NCBI GenBank assembly: GCA_000149265.1
Contig: CH003075.1
Coordinates: forward strand, 620,863-684,862
Source of the DNA: Ciona savignyi
Lineage: Eukaryota > Chordata > Ascidiacea > Phlebobranchia > Cionidae
Direction: 5' to 3'
Length of the DNA stretch: 64,000 nucleotides
Positions 40,701 to 54,100 of this stretch are shown piece by piece. A model generated the notes under the pieces. That model did no database searches. It saw only the letters and a list, made by a program, of their open reading frames with translations, and had not been told where the DNA came from. The number at the start of each line of letters is the position of its first letter. Position 1 is the stretch's first letter. A program made the position numbers and the translations under genes.

Positions 40701-43700
40701 TTAGCTTAAATGATTTATCAGCTACGTAGTATAACAACATTGATTACAACAAAACAATTTATAGATAAAGAACAAAACTCATTAATATTAATTCTTATTA
40801 AAACGAGCAGAAAATTGTTTTATTCCAAATATGGTTAATGGCTTATGCATAATTTACCATTAATATTCTAAAGGTATAGAGAAAATATTTTTTATAATTT
40901 GTGGGCGTCTGTAAGCGTTTTATGTGTCATAACAAATTTAGAGTGGACGTCTTGTGCGGTTATGTCTTTAAACAGAATACATACGAAATTTGTATCTAGG
41001 CTACCAATAAACAAATTCTAATATTTCCAGAAATGCAGCTTAACGTTTACTTCGTGGACGTTTCCGACTTCGAGTTTGGATTTGATGTCGAAACGACCGG
41101 TGGAGAAGATGTGGGGGGATATTGCGTTGTATTATATTGCTACCGGGGAGTGGTTACTGGATACAATTACCGCTATTAAATCGGTAAATTATTGCAATTA
41201 ATAGTATTACTTTGGTATACAGTGACTGCGAGGGGATTGTTTATAGTGCAATAACACGTTTTGTGAACTAATTTTGCTTAAGTGAATATATATGGGCTGC
41301 AATACAAATGCGCTACATATGGGTTCTTGGTTAATTTTTTTTCTTTTCTTTGTAAAATTTAATTGGCAAACTAAATCGTAAAAAACCTTCTTGCATGGGC
41401 AATGTCAGATTACCTCGCTCTCGCGGTCGAATTATCTGCAGAACTGCGATATGTTGTAATTGAATGAAACGTTTCATTGTAAAACCGAGTAGTCCACTAG
41501 GTGTATACAACGTTTGTCAAAGTGCCTTTCTCATGGACACAACCGACCCGCTAGGACTTGGTTTTAAACTTATACAACATTTTGGCTTGCGTCCCGACTT
41601 GCAATAACAATATTGCAAGGCGGACCGCATATGGTGGCTACGTACGGTACTATCTGTAAATCAACTTTCCTTTTTTGTCCGTTGCTATTATCTGTAACGA
41701 AACGCCAAATGCTGTCACAAATTCATAGGTCATGCCTTTCTTACGGATATATATATGTTGGCACATGTGTTTGGTTGGCTATGTTATCACTTTTTATTAT
41801 TAATACATGCCCTTTAGTCCCAAAGTTTTGCGGCCGTTTTGCCAGACGCAAATGGCTCAACCGCAGAAGAAAAACAGTTTGTGTACATGGACCCGCAACT
41901 GCCAGTTTCCGAGGTTTATCCAACAAGAATAAAAGAAGTACATTGGTACAAAACACTTTAATCTGTGTGATCTATGTACAAAAAAATATGTTGTGTGTGT
42001 GCATGTTAATCATTCTCTTTCCGATTGGCCGAAACTAAATGTTTTCGTGTTTCTGTGCAGGTCTGACGTAAAATTTACTATGACTCTTCGTCGAAACTCG
42101 TCACTCTATATGCAGGTAAATATTTTCCCTACGATTTACATATTATTATATTAATTATCGTATCTGGGCAAAAGTCTGTAACCAAACGGGGTAGTTTACC
42201 AGTCTGTGAAACCTGGAATAATCGTGTGGCCTGGTTTGTCGGATCATGCACTCACACGGAAAATACGGGACTTATTCTAAATTATAAATATATTTTGTAC
42301 TTACGAGAATACATCCTAACATTTTAAAGGTATTGCAGTGACTTTAAAAATGGAGAATAATATAAACAACATACCCTAAAACGACATATTCTGCTTTAGA
42401 GCATGGTATTCCCAGCTATCCTTCTAACCACGATCTCCCTGTTTGGCTTCTACCTCCCACCCGACAGTGGGGAGCGAATTGGACTTCAAATCACCATCAT
42501 GCTGACTTTCATGGTGGGTCGTAGTGGTGCTTTAAACTCTTGTTTTAACAACAAAATCATTCCACGTGGGCTAAAAAATTGATCATGGGTAAAACTTGAT
42601 CATTTTCCGGTTTTGGTGAACGCGATCGTAGTTATTTAGATGGTCATGACTGACAAACCTTTACTTTGGTAACTGAATACCGCGATCATGACTCTCCCGT
42701 ATAGGAAAAACACTCAACTGATGTGATATTGACCAAGCGAATTTAAATTCAAAAAGTTATTTGAAACATACAATTCAAAAGTTCTCCATTCATTTTACCA
42801 TACTGACAAGGATTATTTAAACAAATAATTTCGCGAAACTACTGTGTAGAACAACTTAAAATTCTTATTGTTAGATACAAAAAGGCGATCTATCACATGA
42901 CACCTCATCATCAGGTTTTTCTTTTGACTGTTGGTGGGATGTTTCCCGCATCAACCGGTCCATACCTCGGCATATATTTCGTCCTATGCATGGCGTTGCT
43001 AGCTATCAACATACTGATGACTGTGCTAGTGCTCCATCTACACCACATGCCTTGCGAATCAACGGAGGTGGAAGCTGAAGGAAAGGTATTGCAATCTATC
43101 TCATTGCATTTGGGGCGGTTTTGGTCCATTTTGTGCTAGAGTTATGGTCGAGCGATTGCACCTATTGCGACAATGTTTTAGCCTTTATCTGTCTATTTTT
43201 TTCTTAAATATTCGCTGAAGGATTAGGTTACAAAGAAGAGGTTAATAATAATTAGTAAATAAAGCGAAATAACCTAACGGTTTATAAAAATGTGTAGTTT
43301 GCTTGGACTTATTTCTCTCACACTATTGTCTGAGAACACCGATTGACTCTATGTAACGGTCCAGTGCCTTCTATATATTTATTGCCTCACATCATCAACA
43401 CTTTTATGTTGGTTTCAGAGGATCCATCGGTTTAAACTAAAGGTGATTCCAAGTTGGATTCGATTGTGTCTATACATGACACGAAAGCATGGAGAACTAA
43501 GCGACTTTTCCATGAAGGAAGAAGTCATTCAACAACCAAGCCCGGTATGTTGGCTGACAGTGGGTGATAATCGGTTATATGTCTGTAAAGTGTTAAATCG
43601 TGGGATATACAGCAAGTATCATGTAATGTATTGAAAATTGCTAATGCTTATTGTCCGTCTATTATTATATGCTTCTAGTTTATTACAACAACAGGTTTTA

Positions 43701-44523
43701 CTAAAGATTCTTTTATACAAAGTCATAAAAAGAATAATATCTGCTTTGCAAAGCATTTATTACGCACTGTCTTTAACCATACACTCTGCTTACTTACGTT
43801 ATGACACAACACCCGCTTTTTTCAGACTCCATCGAAAAAAGAACCCGACATCGAAGAAACTCCGAATACAGTAACTCGAGAGCTCCCTCTGTCGGCTACT
43901 GCTCTATCCCATGATAACGAGGCGTATGAACACGATTATATCAGCGTGGATACGGTTCAAATTCGTAACCGGCACAAATCAGCGTGGAGGATGGGAGATG
44001 CTGCATTAAGTAATGAAGATAATGTGGAAACAATGAGCTCACGTTCTGATAGAGGTATTGTATTTGTTATTTAGCTGTATACGGTTAAAATTCGAAGAAC
44101 GGGACATGATAACCCCCCCGGTGTGGTCTATTTTGGGGCTAGAGTTACCTATTGCGACAATGTTTTACCCTTAAGCTGTCAAATTTGATGATTTATTTTC
44201 CTTTTACCTGACAGTATTGTGTCTTTATTATTGCAGGGGGGTCTTCAGCACAGCGTCACGGTCTTCTCTCCAGCGAAGTTTTTGCGGAAATCACGGACGC
44301 TCTTGAGTCCATGAACGTATCGATCCGCTGTATAACGCGCTACCTCAGCTTTCACAACCGAGGATTGAAAGAAAATAAATTGAGCGAAGCAATGCAGGAC
44401 AAGTGGAAGTCACTGGCGAGGGATGTTGACTTGATATGTTTGCGCGTGTATGTCGTACTTCTGCTGCTTTTTCATCTCGGCATAATAGTGGCAATAGTTG
44501 CAAGCCAAAGTCGGAAGAAATGA
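37733..44523 (+). CDS. Cys-loop receptor subunit, nicotinic-like, 13 exons, 635 aa
   Basis: A pentameric ligand-gated channel subunit of the plasma membrane. Exons: 37733-37861, 38178-38313, 38499-38575, 39614-39728, 40277-40464, 41031-41183, 41818-41945, 42061-42115, 42400-42513, 42915-43085, 43419-43544, 43826-44054, 44237-44523; all phases match. Signal peptide ~1-25; loop A LWVPDVVVYEEAG; the Cys-loop has exactly 13 residues between its cysteines (C...YFPFDQQKC); SWTF supplies the loop B tryptophan. M1 and M2 lie in AILLTTISLFGFYLPPDSGE and RIGLQITIMLTFMVFLLTVG, M3 in YLGIYFVLCMALLAINILM, then a ~200-residue cytoplasmic loop and M4 near the end. The GE before M2 and Leu at 9' point to a cation channel. 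Odd: no adjacent cysteine pair in loop C, Gly at 2' and 20'. It is probably a divergent non-alpha subunit; the agonist is unknown. The first exon's 3' end is ambiguous (another in-phase donor lies downstream). Confidence 0.88.
38854..39101 (-). mobile_element. tRNA-derived SINE
   Basis: Starts AGGATAAGATAGGATATTTACG and carries the CCGTGAATAG, CGTCGGGTTACC and CTGGGTTCAGGCAATGTCCG blocks, ending CCGGCCGGAC. Part of the tRNA-like head is missing. In receptor intron 3. Confidence 0.82.
41390..41570 (-). mobile_element. Old SINE copy
   Basis: CATGGGCAATGTCAGATTACCTCG, GTTTGTCAAAGTGCC and GGACACAACCGACCCGCTAGG match the family at low identity. In receptor intron 6. Confidence 0.6.
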
Positions 44524-45550
44524 AAAATGAAAAAAAAATATTCTCATATTCGGACCACAGTGCATGAAAGTTGAAGAAAATTATGAAAAAATACAGATAT
44601 CGGAGCCAAAATAAACACCTCCACATTTGGAAATGTATTATAAACTAAATTAATATTACTACAACTTGATGTAACAAATTAAAACATCGAAATGCACAAA
44701 ACACTGACCAATCTTTCTTCCAACTAGTCGTCTTTGTTTAACTTATCGCCCAGCGCGCCGATCATAATTATTACTTGTTCATATGCAGGAATGACGTTTT
44801 AAACATCTATCCCAACAATATAAGCGAACCAATCTTCGAATAATATTTGTAAATTATAGTTTTTTTTTCTTCGTTTTCTGCTCCTTTCGAATATGTATTT
44901 AGTTGTCATTAAAATGCCCATACGTCATTGAATTGTTTGCGAAATTAATATTTAACCAGCAATGGGTATACGTCACTACCAAACGTACAAAGTGTCTACA
45001 CAGGTTCAATCTTAAAAGGATATGCATCTGCTTAATAGTGGTATATTGTACATGATTGAAGTAGTGTACATACACTTTCGCTTGAGAGCATTCAATCTCA
45101 TTGTGTTGCTGTAGCCTTTGTGTTTGCCCTTTAAATCCGGAGTGCGTTCGCTGAATGGAGACATTACTTGGTCGGAGCGGTTGCTATGCGACATTCCCCG
45201 CTTTTCGCTTTACCAGTGTAGTTCTACCATCTGTATGTTGTGTGCCCTGTGTACCAGCTATCCAATTTCGCTTATAAGATTTGATTGAGGTTACTTAGTC
45301 ATTATGTGATTCGGACAATTAGGTGTTTTAGGTATAGGCTAATGTTAAGTTGTCAGAAAAACAAAACACATTTAAGTTCAAAAAGATTTAAATAAGCTAG
45401 ATTCTTTAAGCGGTTATTTCCCGTATTTATATCAAGCAGAGTAAGGTTCATTTTTTAAAGTTATGGTCGCATTGTGCTTTAACAGATCACGTTTCAAATT
45501 GACATTCCGACAGTAATTTATATAGATTTTGTACATGTTATTACTGCAAA
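44524..45550. other. Intergenic spacer
   Basis: Receptor 3' flank (AATAAA in CAAAATAAACACC near 44610) followed by AT-rich sequence up to the next gene. No extra exon or repeat recognised. Confidence 0.45.
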
Positions 45551-48500
45551 ATGGTGAAGTTAAGAACTGGGCCAGTGTACGACCATATCAAAGTCTCGCA
45601 TGGCGGAGATGCAAATGTCAACAAGTTCTACCACACCAGATACGGCACTGAATTTGGCTGGGAAAACTTCAAACCAAGAACTGGACGCCATGTTGGCACG
45701 GGTTATTCTTCAAATTTCAGACCTCAGATCTACTATACCAGATCACTAGATAACTACGACAACCCGGTTATGGGGTAGGTATTTGTGTAATATGGTCCGA
45801 TTACTTCCATGCCGACTATACTGTGTGGCGTCTAAATAATGCCACCAAAGAAATGGTATGGCTTATTGGCAATTTAGTTTGGGTCCTCAGGTAATGAAAG
45901 TTTGCATGGCCACTTAACTTTATGTAAATTGACACTAAAACAAGTGACCCATGCTATACATTACCACGTAAATAGTGTTCACTGGACTGAAAGTCTGGTT
46001 TACAGCCCATATTCCTTAAACAGCGGTTTTTGTGTTTTACTTTCAGATTCCTGCTGACTGACAACTACGAGACAGTGACGAAACGTCATTATAGAGAAGC
46101 GAAAGATTCGGACGGGAAAGATCCATTGCCGACAGTCGTTGTCAACAAATTGGAAAGTGGATTTATACGGGAAAGACCACTAACTGTGCCTACTGTTGCA
46201 GAGGTAGCTAAAGTTAAAATACATTTTCCCATATTGTGACATATAAGAGTTCGTTAATTATAGCAAGATTACCAAACACCGTTTTATATTTTCATTATAG
46301 TTTTAACCAAGGCTGACATGTTTTTTTCTTTTATTTTATTTAAAAAGTTAATATAATGGCAGGTGTCTGTACCTTACAATGCATTCCACAAACCAACGCA
46401 CCTTCCATAGGTTCGAAGGAGTTTTTACGACAAGCGGCTCTACGGTGGCACCAGTCGACCAGGATTGGTCCCCAGACACAGAGCTTTGTTGCATAAAATC
46501 CAGTCCAAAGATCCCGTCGAGGAAGAAAACAACGACCATGTAAGAACCTCCCAGAATACTTTGGGGAATAAGAGATTCAAAACCTGTCAAATAGCATGAC
46601 TTATAACGGTTAATTATTGACCGAAACCAAGTCAATCCAAACTGATCGCTATTGATAAAAAATCTAAAAACACGATGATAGTATAGTAACGCCAATGTAA
46701 TAGTGTGCGGGTGAAATCTTGGATGTTGAACTAGTTTTTTGAAAGTGACGGTTTGCAATATCATTCCCACATCACTTAACTTTGATTGAGATAAAACTAA
46801 AAGAACTATTAAAACGTTAACGTGACTAGTTATTAGATTATCGTATGCACTGATGCTATATAGGTACCCACTCTGTGTTGATCAGTTATCGTATTTAAGT
46901 CCGACCGGTTAGTCTGGTGGTTTAGTGCGACGAATTTCAACCGAAAGGTTGCAGATTCGAAACTGGTCGATAGCTAGTCGGTTGTGTCCTTGGGCAAGGC
47001 ACTCTACGAAGATTGCCTGAACGCACCCCTTGGTTTATCCATTCACGGCGATAAATATCCTATACTAAGTGGAAATACCTTGCATAAACATCCTTGCAGG
47101 GCCCGGCGTTCATGAAAAGTGAAACGGTTTCGAAATTCCTCGGCGAGCCGACTGCTCCATGTAAGTTTAAATAAAATCGGGCAACGAGCTTCAGTCCGAC
47201 ATTCTATTTATGACTTCCAGTGAACATTCACCTGAAAGACGTTGGACAGAACGAGGACAGCGGATTCACCCACAACAAGAACATAGAACCAATCACGTTC
47301 CGGCCGGATGACGACCATAAATGCACGAATCCGGTAATTTAAGTTTTACGCCAAAAGTTATATATATTCGCCTTTGAAAAGCTAACATACTTATTACAAG
47401 AAAAGAAAAGCGTACATGTGAAAATCTTAAACCAGCCGAATTGATTTATACATATGAATACAGGGGTCTCTGACAGACCGACCGACAGGGGTCAGCATAA
47501 CCGACACAAGTTTTAACCCCTGGTTTGACGCTAACGGTCGTGAACCGCTCCCTAGCATCACCCAACGGTCATCACACGAATCAGGATTCGTCCGCGAAAA
47601 ATCGAGAGAGCTCTATTCTTGCAAGTACGATATATGGGTTATGAAACATACGATAAAATATTAAATTGTTTATTGCGTACAAAACTTTATAAAGTATATT
47701 TCTATTTATAAAGTATAAACCAATCAGTTTATGAAATTGTAAAAAAAAACGCAAACATTTTCAAAAATTGGTAAAAATTTACTGGTATAAATTTCATTCT
47801 TGAGCATATATCACTGACCAATGAAACATAACACTGTCAGCACAATTCACCAGAAACCCTCGAAAGGCTTTCACCGGAATTCGAGAAGTTCCGCCTTTAG
47901 TTGCTGAACGAATAAAGAAAAAGGATCCAGCCGAATATCTTAACCTGCTACATCCACATAACAAGAAATCCGTTACATTCGCGACCTTTTTGGTAAGTCA
48001 AACTGGTGGATGTTGATATCGCATTAAAGAATATTTCCCACTCGTGACTGGAAAAGGAAAAACTGCCCCAACTATAGTAAAGTATTATATACCGGCCCTA
48101 AAAAAAACACTTCCGAAAAATTTGCACGCATCAGGACATTTTCTATACCCATTCGATATTGAGCAGGCTTTGTCACCTCTCATTTAAAGAACATTGGTTT
48201 TAAATCGGTTTAAATAAAGCGTTTGTAAAGCTTTAAAAGTGAATTTGTTAATGACAATTTTTTATATAGACAAATGGTGTATACATTTAAATTAAAACTT
48301 AATAAGGTTTTTTATAGGAAATTTGAATAAAATATAGAACAAATATTTAACAAACTTATAGTAGCATTAACCTTACACAAATGTGATATTTCGGGATCAT
48401 GTTTCAGGGCAAGCAAAAAACGGACCAGACAGAAGAGGAATTGCTAAAGAGAGAAACCATGGGTGACCAGGAACTCACAGGACATTGTCGGAACAATGAT

Positions 48501-50208
48501 CGGTATCTTGAAACTGAGGACACCGACCCAGCGCGATATTTGACCAACTATAACCTTCGGTATGTAAACTTAATGTCGGTTCAAAGTATGCAACGTTGTT
48601 TTACACATAACATATTTTCACAGTGTTTTAAGCTATTAGATCACGAAGGTTGTCTCTGGCAGGAATATACCCTCGTTAATAGTTTGTTTTGCGACCGATT
48701 AGCTGGGTTAGTGTGTCCCCATTTCTGCCGAAGGGTTACATATTCCAAACTGTTCGCTGGCTACTCGGTTGTATCCTCGGGAAAACCACTTAACGGGCAT
48801 TGCATAAATCCTGGTGAAATGGTGGGTTTTACTGAATTAACGAAATGTCTGAATCATATACACTGTCATATTCCCGGTACCCACTAACCAGACGGCGAGG
48901 TGATCCGACGATTACCCGTGTGTTAACGCCCCTTGCGTTTTCACTTTCACGGTGATAAACATGGATATCATATCCGTTTTAATATACCGATATATTTAAC
49001 GTTATATTATAAAACGCGGTATTAAAGCCCCCATTACCCCAGGCACTATGATATGAACCCGGAGGGCGTGGACAGGGAGGGTTGGGTGATGGGCGGTGTA
49101 CAAACTGCACAGGAAGACGGGTATTGCCGAGACTTTTGTGTGCATTCCATGGGGCGTGTGGAGGATATGACAAGGAAACTGCAAAGGCTACAACCATACG
49201 TTGCCAGGTTATAAACTTTATAAAACTTTATCAAATGGATACTCATTAAAGGGTGTCCTGTGCAGATGAATAGAGAAGCTTTAGATTACTGCACTTTACG
49301 AAGTTCTCGATATACGAAAAAAATAATGATTTTAACACTGATTCTTTGTCAGCTTAGTTTATTTTTTGTTTCCACGAATTCTTTAAAACTATAGAAACAA
49401 GAAAAACACTTATATGAGAAAAATAACTTTTTGTGTGTCGGTCTCTGTGTTACTGGTTGGACTTTGGATCATTGCATACTTTACTCGGGAAGCTTTAGTA
49501 TTTAATGTGCATTTGACTCGGTTAGGATAGGATAGCAGATTCATCTTTATCCCCGTGAATGGGAAAACTAAGGCGGTTACCACACGGGCAATCGTCAGAT
49601 CACCTCGCGCCCACCGTCGGTTTACCGGAGCTATTGCAGTGTGTTGTATATGGTAGACACGTTCCTTCAATTTGGTAAAACCCATTAATACGCTGGGTTC
49701 AGGCAATGTCCGTAAAGTGCATTGCCCAAGGACACAACCGACTAGCTAGCGACCAGTTTCACACCTTCAACCTTTCGATTGAAAGGCGACGCGCTTAACC
49801 GTTAGACCAACGGGCCGGACAAGATTACAGGACATTGTGGCCAAAACAACATATTAAGTTAACTGTATTGACTGTGATGTTTTGATTGTAAATCAATCGC
49901 AATATTAAGTTGCACACAAATTGTTGATTTATATATATCTTGGATAGAAGATGAAAGAGCCGTTTCAATGTTTTATAAAATTGGCTATACAGCTGGCAAA
50001 AAACAACTCAACCACATATATTTTGTCATTAAATTAAAATGAAGTTTGCTGGAAAAAATGTCTTAAATGAAAAAATGTCTTATTTTTCAGGAGCATTAAA
50101 AAACGTGACACCTTCTTTTTGGATGGCACGCACAAGCACAAGGTGACGCTAGAACCACCCGAGCCACCGAACAAAGCACCACTTACTGTAGCCACCTTGT
50201 CCGGGTGA
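45551..50208 (+). CDS. PPP1R32: PPP1R32 / SAXO5 orthologue, axonemal microtubule protein
   Basis: Exons: 45551-45774, 46047-46203, 46411-46539, 47100-47160, 47221-47333, 47464-47624, 47854-47992, 48408-48559, 49043-49207, 50091-50208; phases agree and give 472 residues (human about 425). The N-terminus follows the human pattern: a K(V/M)S.GG motif, KFY.T.Y.T..G.E.FKPR.G.HVGTGY.SNF.P, then LDN(Y)DNP. The C-terminal third keeps RYLT.YN, (G)VDREGW..GG(V/I)Q and RL(Q/H)P.V.R. The repeated short motifs with GF(V/I)RE or SGF are typical of stabilizers of axonemal microtubules; the family is found in motile cilia and sperm tails and was first named for binding protein phosphatase 1. It is soluble, without signal or membrane segments. 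Exon 3 is the least certain (the alternative acceptor at 46370 hits a stop). No close neighbour shares its promoter. Confidence 0.88.
46899..47066 (+). mobile_element. SINE, internally deleted
   Basis: CCGACCGGTTAGTCTGGTGG opens the tRNA-like head, with a good B-box-like GGTTGCAGATTCGAAAC. The middle is missing: GATTGCCTGAACG joins CACCCCTTGG, then TTCACGGCGATAAATATCC. Ends 33 bp before a PPP1R32 exon. Confidence 0.8.
48640..48975 (+). mobile_element. Old full-length SINE
   Basis: A diverged copy: GCGACCGATTAGCTGGG head, CTCGGTTGTATCCTCGG, CTTAACGGGCATTGC, GTGATCCGACGATTACCCG and CACGGTGATAAACATGGATATC. It lies in the intron after PPP1R32 exon 8 and makes a spurious extension of that exon's open frame. 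Confidence 0.7.
49523..49821 (-). mobile_element. tRNA-derived SINE, full length (~299 bp)
   Basis: TAGGATAGGATAGCAGATTC start, CCCACCGTCGG and CAGGCAATGTCCGTAAAGTGC body, GCGACGCGCTTAACCGTTAG head and CGGGCCGGAC end. Well preserved; in the last PPP1R32 intron. Confidence 0.87.
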
Positions 50209-51105
50209 AACTTGTACATTGAAAACTAATCCAAAATGCCATTTTTTCTAAGAAAAATCTACGTATTATGTTGAACTGTCAACCAAACCACCATAAAAAG
50301 CTTGGAATGTTTTCATTAGACAATTTGACAAGAAAGGAGTGCAAAAAAACTACTAATATAATCAGTATAAGAAAATGGGATAACCTATAGGTTAGATTAG
50401 ATACAAAATGCTGCCTAGCAATTAGACATTAATAGCTTATAGGCCAATTACATGTTAACTTATTTGGTTGCATGCTTTTGATAAAATTATTTTTTTTCTG
50501 CCGGTTTCATTAGTGTTAATTGCATGTAAATTGTCAAACCTATATTTCCTATACTAGGGCCTTGACCTTATCGAAATTGAGTTCTAATTTCAAAGCGACT
50601 TAAAAATAAACACTTTCTTTCATCGCGTGGGCTTTACTGGTTGTACTATCGAAACACTGAGGTGTGGTAATCAAGAAATTTACTTCGCCTTTGCGGCGGC
50701 CTAAAGTCTCGGAGATCTGGTACTGTTTCTGGGTGAATTGCGTGGTACCGCTTCGTTGCTACTGTTTTATATTGCACACCAAGTCGATGAGGTACTCTGA
50801 AAGAAACCATGTATTGTAGTATGCAGTTAAAGCTGTTTTTAATAGTTATTTTACTATGGGGAGATAATAATTCGCCATTACTGTACTGAAGAATGGAGTG
50901 AAGGGTCTTCGTAGCTACATTCCTGTTCCCTGGTGCTACAGTGGACCTGTTCTATCTATTGTATGATCAAGTCAATTTTAATTCTTTGCGTTAAATCCTT
51001 GATAACAAAATACTTGTTCACTTTTTGCGTCGTATCGAAACGTTATTTAACGAAAGAAAATCTCAAGGTTATAGCGAACAAGTTAAAACTTGTTTGAAAG
51101 AGTTG
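50209..51105. other. Spacer between convergent genes
   Basis: 3' flanks of PPP1R32 (plus) and the unnamed minus-strand gene meet here. No further gene is supported; an isolated G/C-richer patch lies at 50690-50760. Confidence 0.45.
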
Positions 51106-54100
51106 TCAACACATTATATGGCCAGTCAAGAACTTAAACAAATTGTACCTGTCACCAGAATATTGTAGGGTGGTCCAAAGTGGGTTTGGCGGGAGCTTTA
51201 ATGGCGGTTGGTAAAATAAACTTGTAGCGTCGGCTGTCGGTAGTAATGGACCGGCCTGTAGATTATAACGTGAATGATGTGTTTGAAAGATTAAAGTAAA
51301 CTCGGCAGAATAGTATCAACTAGATAAGTAATCTATAACCCCACCCCACCCTATTGCCTAACGCCAATTGGCAAAGCAGATAAAGCGAATTTGGGTGAAA
51401 GTGGAAGATTAGGAAAGCAAAAAATGACAGGAATAGCGAACAATGGATAATTTGAGTTATGGTATTGCACAGAAAAAAACGATTTGGACTAAACGATATT
51501 AGTTGGTGGTTTTGAATCAAAAATGAAATTTCCACTCTGAAACTTATAATTAAACCTACCGGCTTAGGCTTGTTATTTGCATGCAGTTTCTTCTCGGCAT
51601 TTCTCTGCTCCTGTCGCTTATCAGCGGCTGATAAGGAATGCAACAGGCATGACAAGGTCTCCATATCACGATCGTATGATAACGACGATGACGACGCTTT
51701 CTTGTTAGCCTCTCGGTTTACATTCGCTAGAATAGAAAATTAAAAAAAAAATTTAAAAACACCTCTAAATTAGACTTTATAATCAAATATAGTCAGTCCC
51801 TGGTTGGTCGACTTAGTTGTAACGCTTGGTAGCCTATCGTATGCCGGAAGTAGTGTGTTCGAAACCAGACAGTTGCGAGGAAACATTACTATGGGCTGAA
51901 CTACAATTCATGTAAATTCTGTATAGGAAATGATACTTATAAGCTGTTGGGGCTGACGAATAGCATTGTTATAACCCAGGGGTCGACAATATTTTGCACT
52001 TAAGAAGCCATTTTAACCGATTTCTACAAAATAAAAATCACTGGTAGCCGCAAAACTAATAGTATTTTCGCAATAAAAGGAAAACAACACTGTGTGAGAT
52101 AATAATTTGGGGGTATGTGTAAATAACTTATTTGTGTAATTTTATAATTTCGTTGAACTGCTAACGTACCGGAGATAGTATGTGCTGTAGTTGCAAAGGG
52201 TGGTTGATGGTGATATTTCGTGTCACTGTTGGATCCAGTTTCGTTATTCGTATCTATCTCAATCTGATCCTGGTTATCTTGGATGGTGTGGTCTCCCTCT
52301 ATGTCCTCAAGCTAATACATCGACCGATTATACTAAGTGGTATTTGTGTGTTAACTTAATATGTCGATTTGATGGACATTCGTAGTAGATTAGTGGGACG
52401 AATATATGTTGCAAGTTGCCGAAATGACATTGCTGTAAGAAACCACGTGCCCGGTTAAAATGGCAATTCTAAATCATGAATATCAGGCGATGTCGACTGG
52501 TGAATTGCCCATTAATCGTTAAAATCCGGCGGCTATTACATGAGCAAGATTTTATTGCAATCACTGCAAAACCTTTAGACGCGCGCCATACAAGCCCGAC
52601 TACGCTTTCGGAAAATGTTTGTCCACGATTTATTGGGGCGAATTTAATAAAGAAACACGTATTCTATATACAATTACCAAAATATTGGAATATAGCAAGT
52701 TTACCGTCACTTCTTCCGTAGATGACGTAATGCTGACGCAATCGATTGATTCATTGATCCCCACTTCTTGTGTGGTATGGTGCGGGAGGTGGGTCGGTGT
52801 GGTTCTTTCGGCCAGGCGGTCCATTTTCTATCGAAGATTTAAGACGTAAAGTTAAAATACATATTTGCGGTAATGGGTCGGTAAATTTTCGATATTAACG
52901 ATCAAGTGTCCAGCAGATCAAATGTAGAGTGTTCATATGTAGGGTAAGTAAAGGACATTGCTCCAACCAAGAGGAATATAACGAAACAAATTAAACCTGT
53001 CAGAGCTTCGGCAACATTGGAAATGAATTATCTGTACATAGCCAGCAGTAAAAAAGACCTTCACCCACCAAAATAAAATGCCGCAACCATCCTTTTAACT
53101 TTGTACTTCAGGACCGTTTAATCCGGTTCGAGTATAATTAAAAACACTAAATCACCTTGTTTTCCACCCAACGGTTCCTCATCGAGACTTCGATCTCCCC
53201 TTCCCTGACCCCGGTAGTTATTCACTTTGCATTCGTGACGTTGGTGGGGGTAATCGATGACGTCACCCTCCGAACTGGGGTCTGGTTGAGCTTGAGCCGC
53301 TCCGGGTTGATAGTGCCAACATGGGGTGATGGGGTTTCGGGGTTGGTTGTCCCATGCAGACTTGCTTGGAACGGAATTGCTGAAATGAGACAATTTTAAT
53401 CTTAAAAGTCAAATTTGATATCGAAATCGGAATACTGTGGTCCCTAAAGACAGTATTGCATATCTAACGTCCATTGTTATCCGTCGTTAAAGTATCTTCT
53501 CAATTATAAAATTCCTAGCTCTACATTTCAAGTACATGCACTATTGGGCAGTTTTATATTGCCAATATTTTTAAGTGAAAAAGAATTGCTTATTTACTAT
53601 CTACCGCTTTGATTTATTGTATGAATATTTCGTTCCGTCGTTATAACGATGAACGTTGTAAAACTAAAGATTTTAATGACATAAAAATAACGGGCAACAA
53701 ACATACAATCAAATGGATAACTTGGTATTATAACACCGCCCATTTCCAATTTCGGTAGCACTTTAAATTATTATTTTACCAACGTACAAATCGATGGTTC
53801 TTGTATTTAACGGACATAAAGGCTAAAGAATGTGATAAAAAAATAGCTCGATCGATTATATCACTTTTAAATCTCACTCAATGTAGATAGATATACATTT
53901 TTTTCTATGGCTTTTTAAAGTTTCATTTACCTTTTACTGTGCTTGTGTGCTCCTGCGGGAATTTCACGGAGGGGATTACCCGAACCGACGGAGCCAGGAC
54001 CGCAACCATAAATATCAACCGGCACTGGAGCATAGTCGGAACTGGCAAAGGAGCGATAATCCGATGGCGGTCGGTACACTTTTCGGCTGTTGGTAGATGG

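Noticed and set aside
41613-42038. 141-codon frame as a separate gene
   Set aside because: It overlaps the receptor exon 41818-41945 in another frame and otherwise lies in introns.
48399-48887. 162-codon frame as a separate gene
   Set aside because: Its first part is PPP1R32 exon 8; after the GTATGT donor at 48560 the frame runs into an old SINE.
49410-49706. 98-codon minus-strand frame
   Set aside because: Almost entirely within the SINE at 49523-49821.
52705-52827. Extra exon of the unnamed 51-57 kb gene
   Set aside because: It is open and has splice-like edges, but its phase does not fit the preceding exon's best donor; direct joining of 53156-53379 to 52170-52298 does. Kept out of the model but possible as an alternative.
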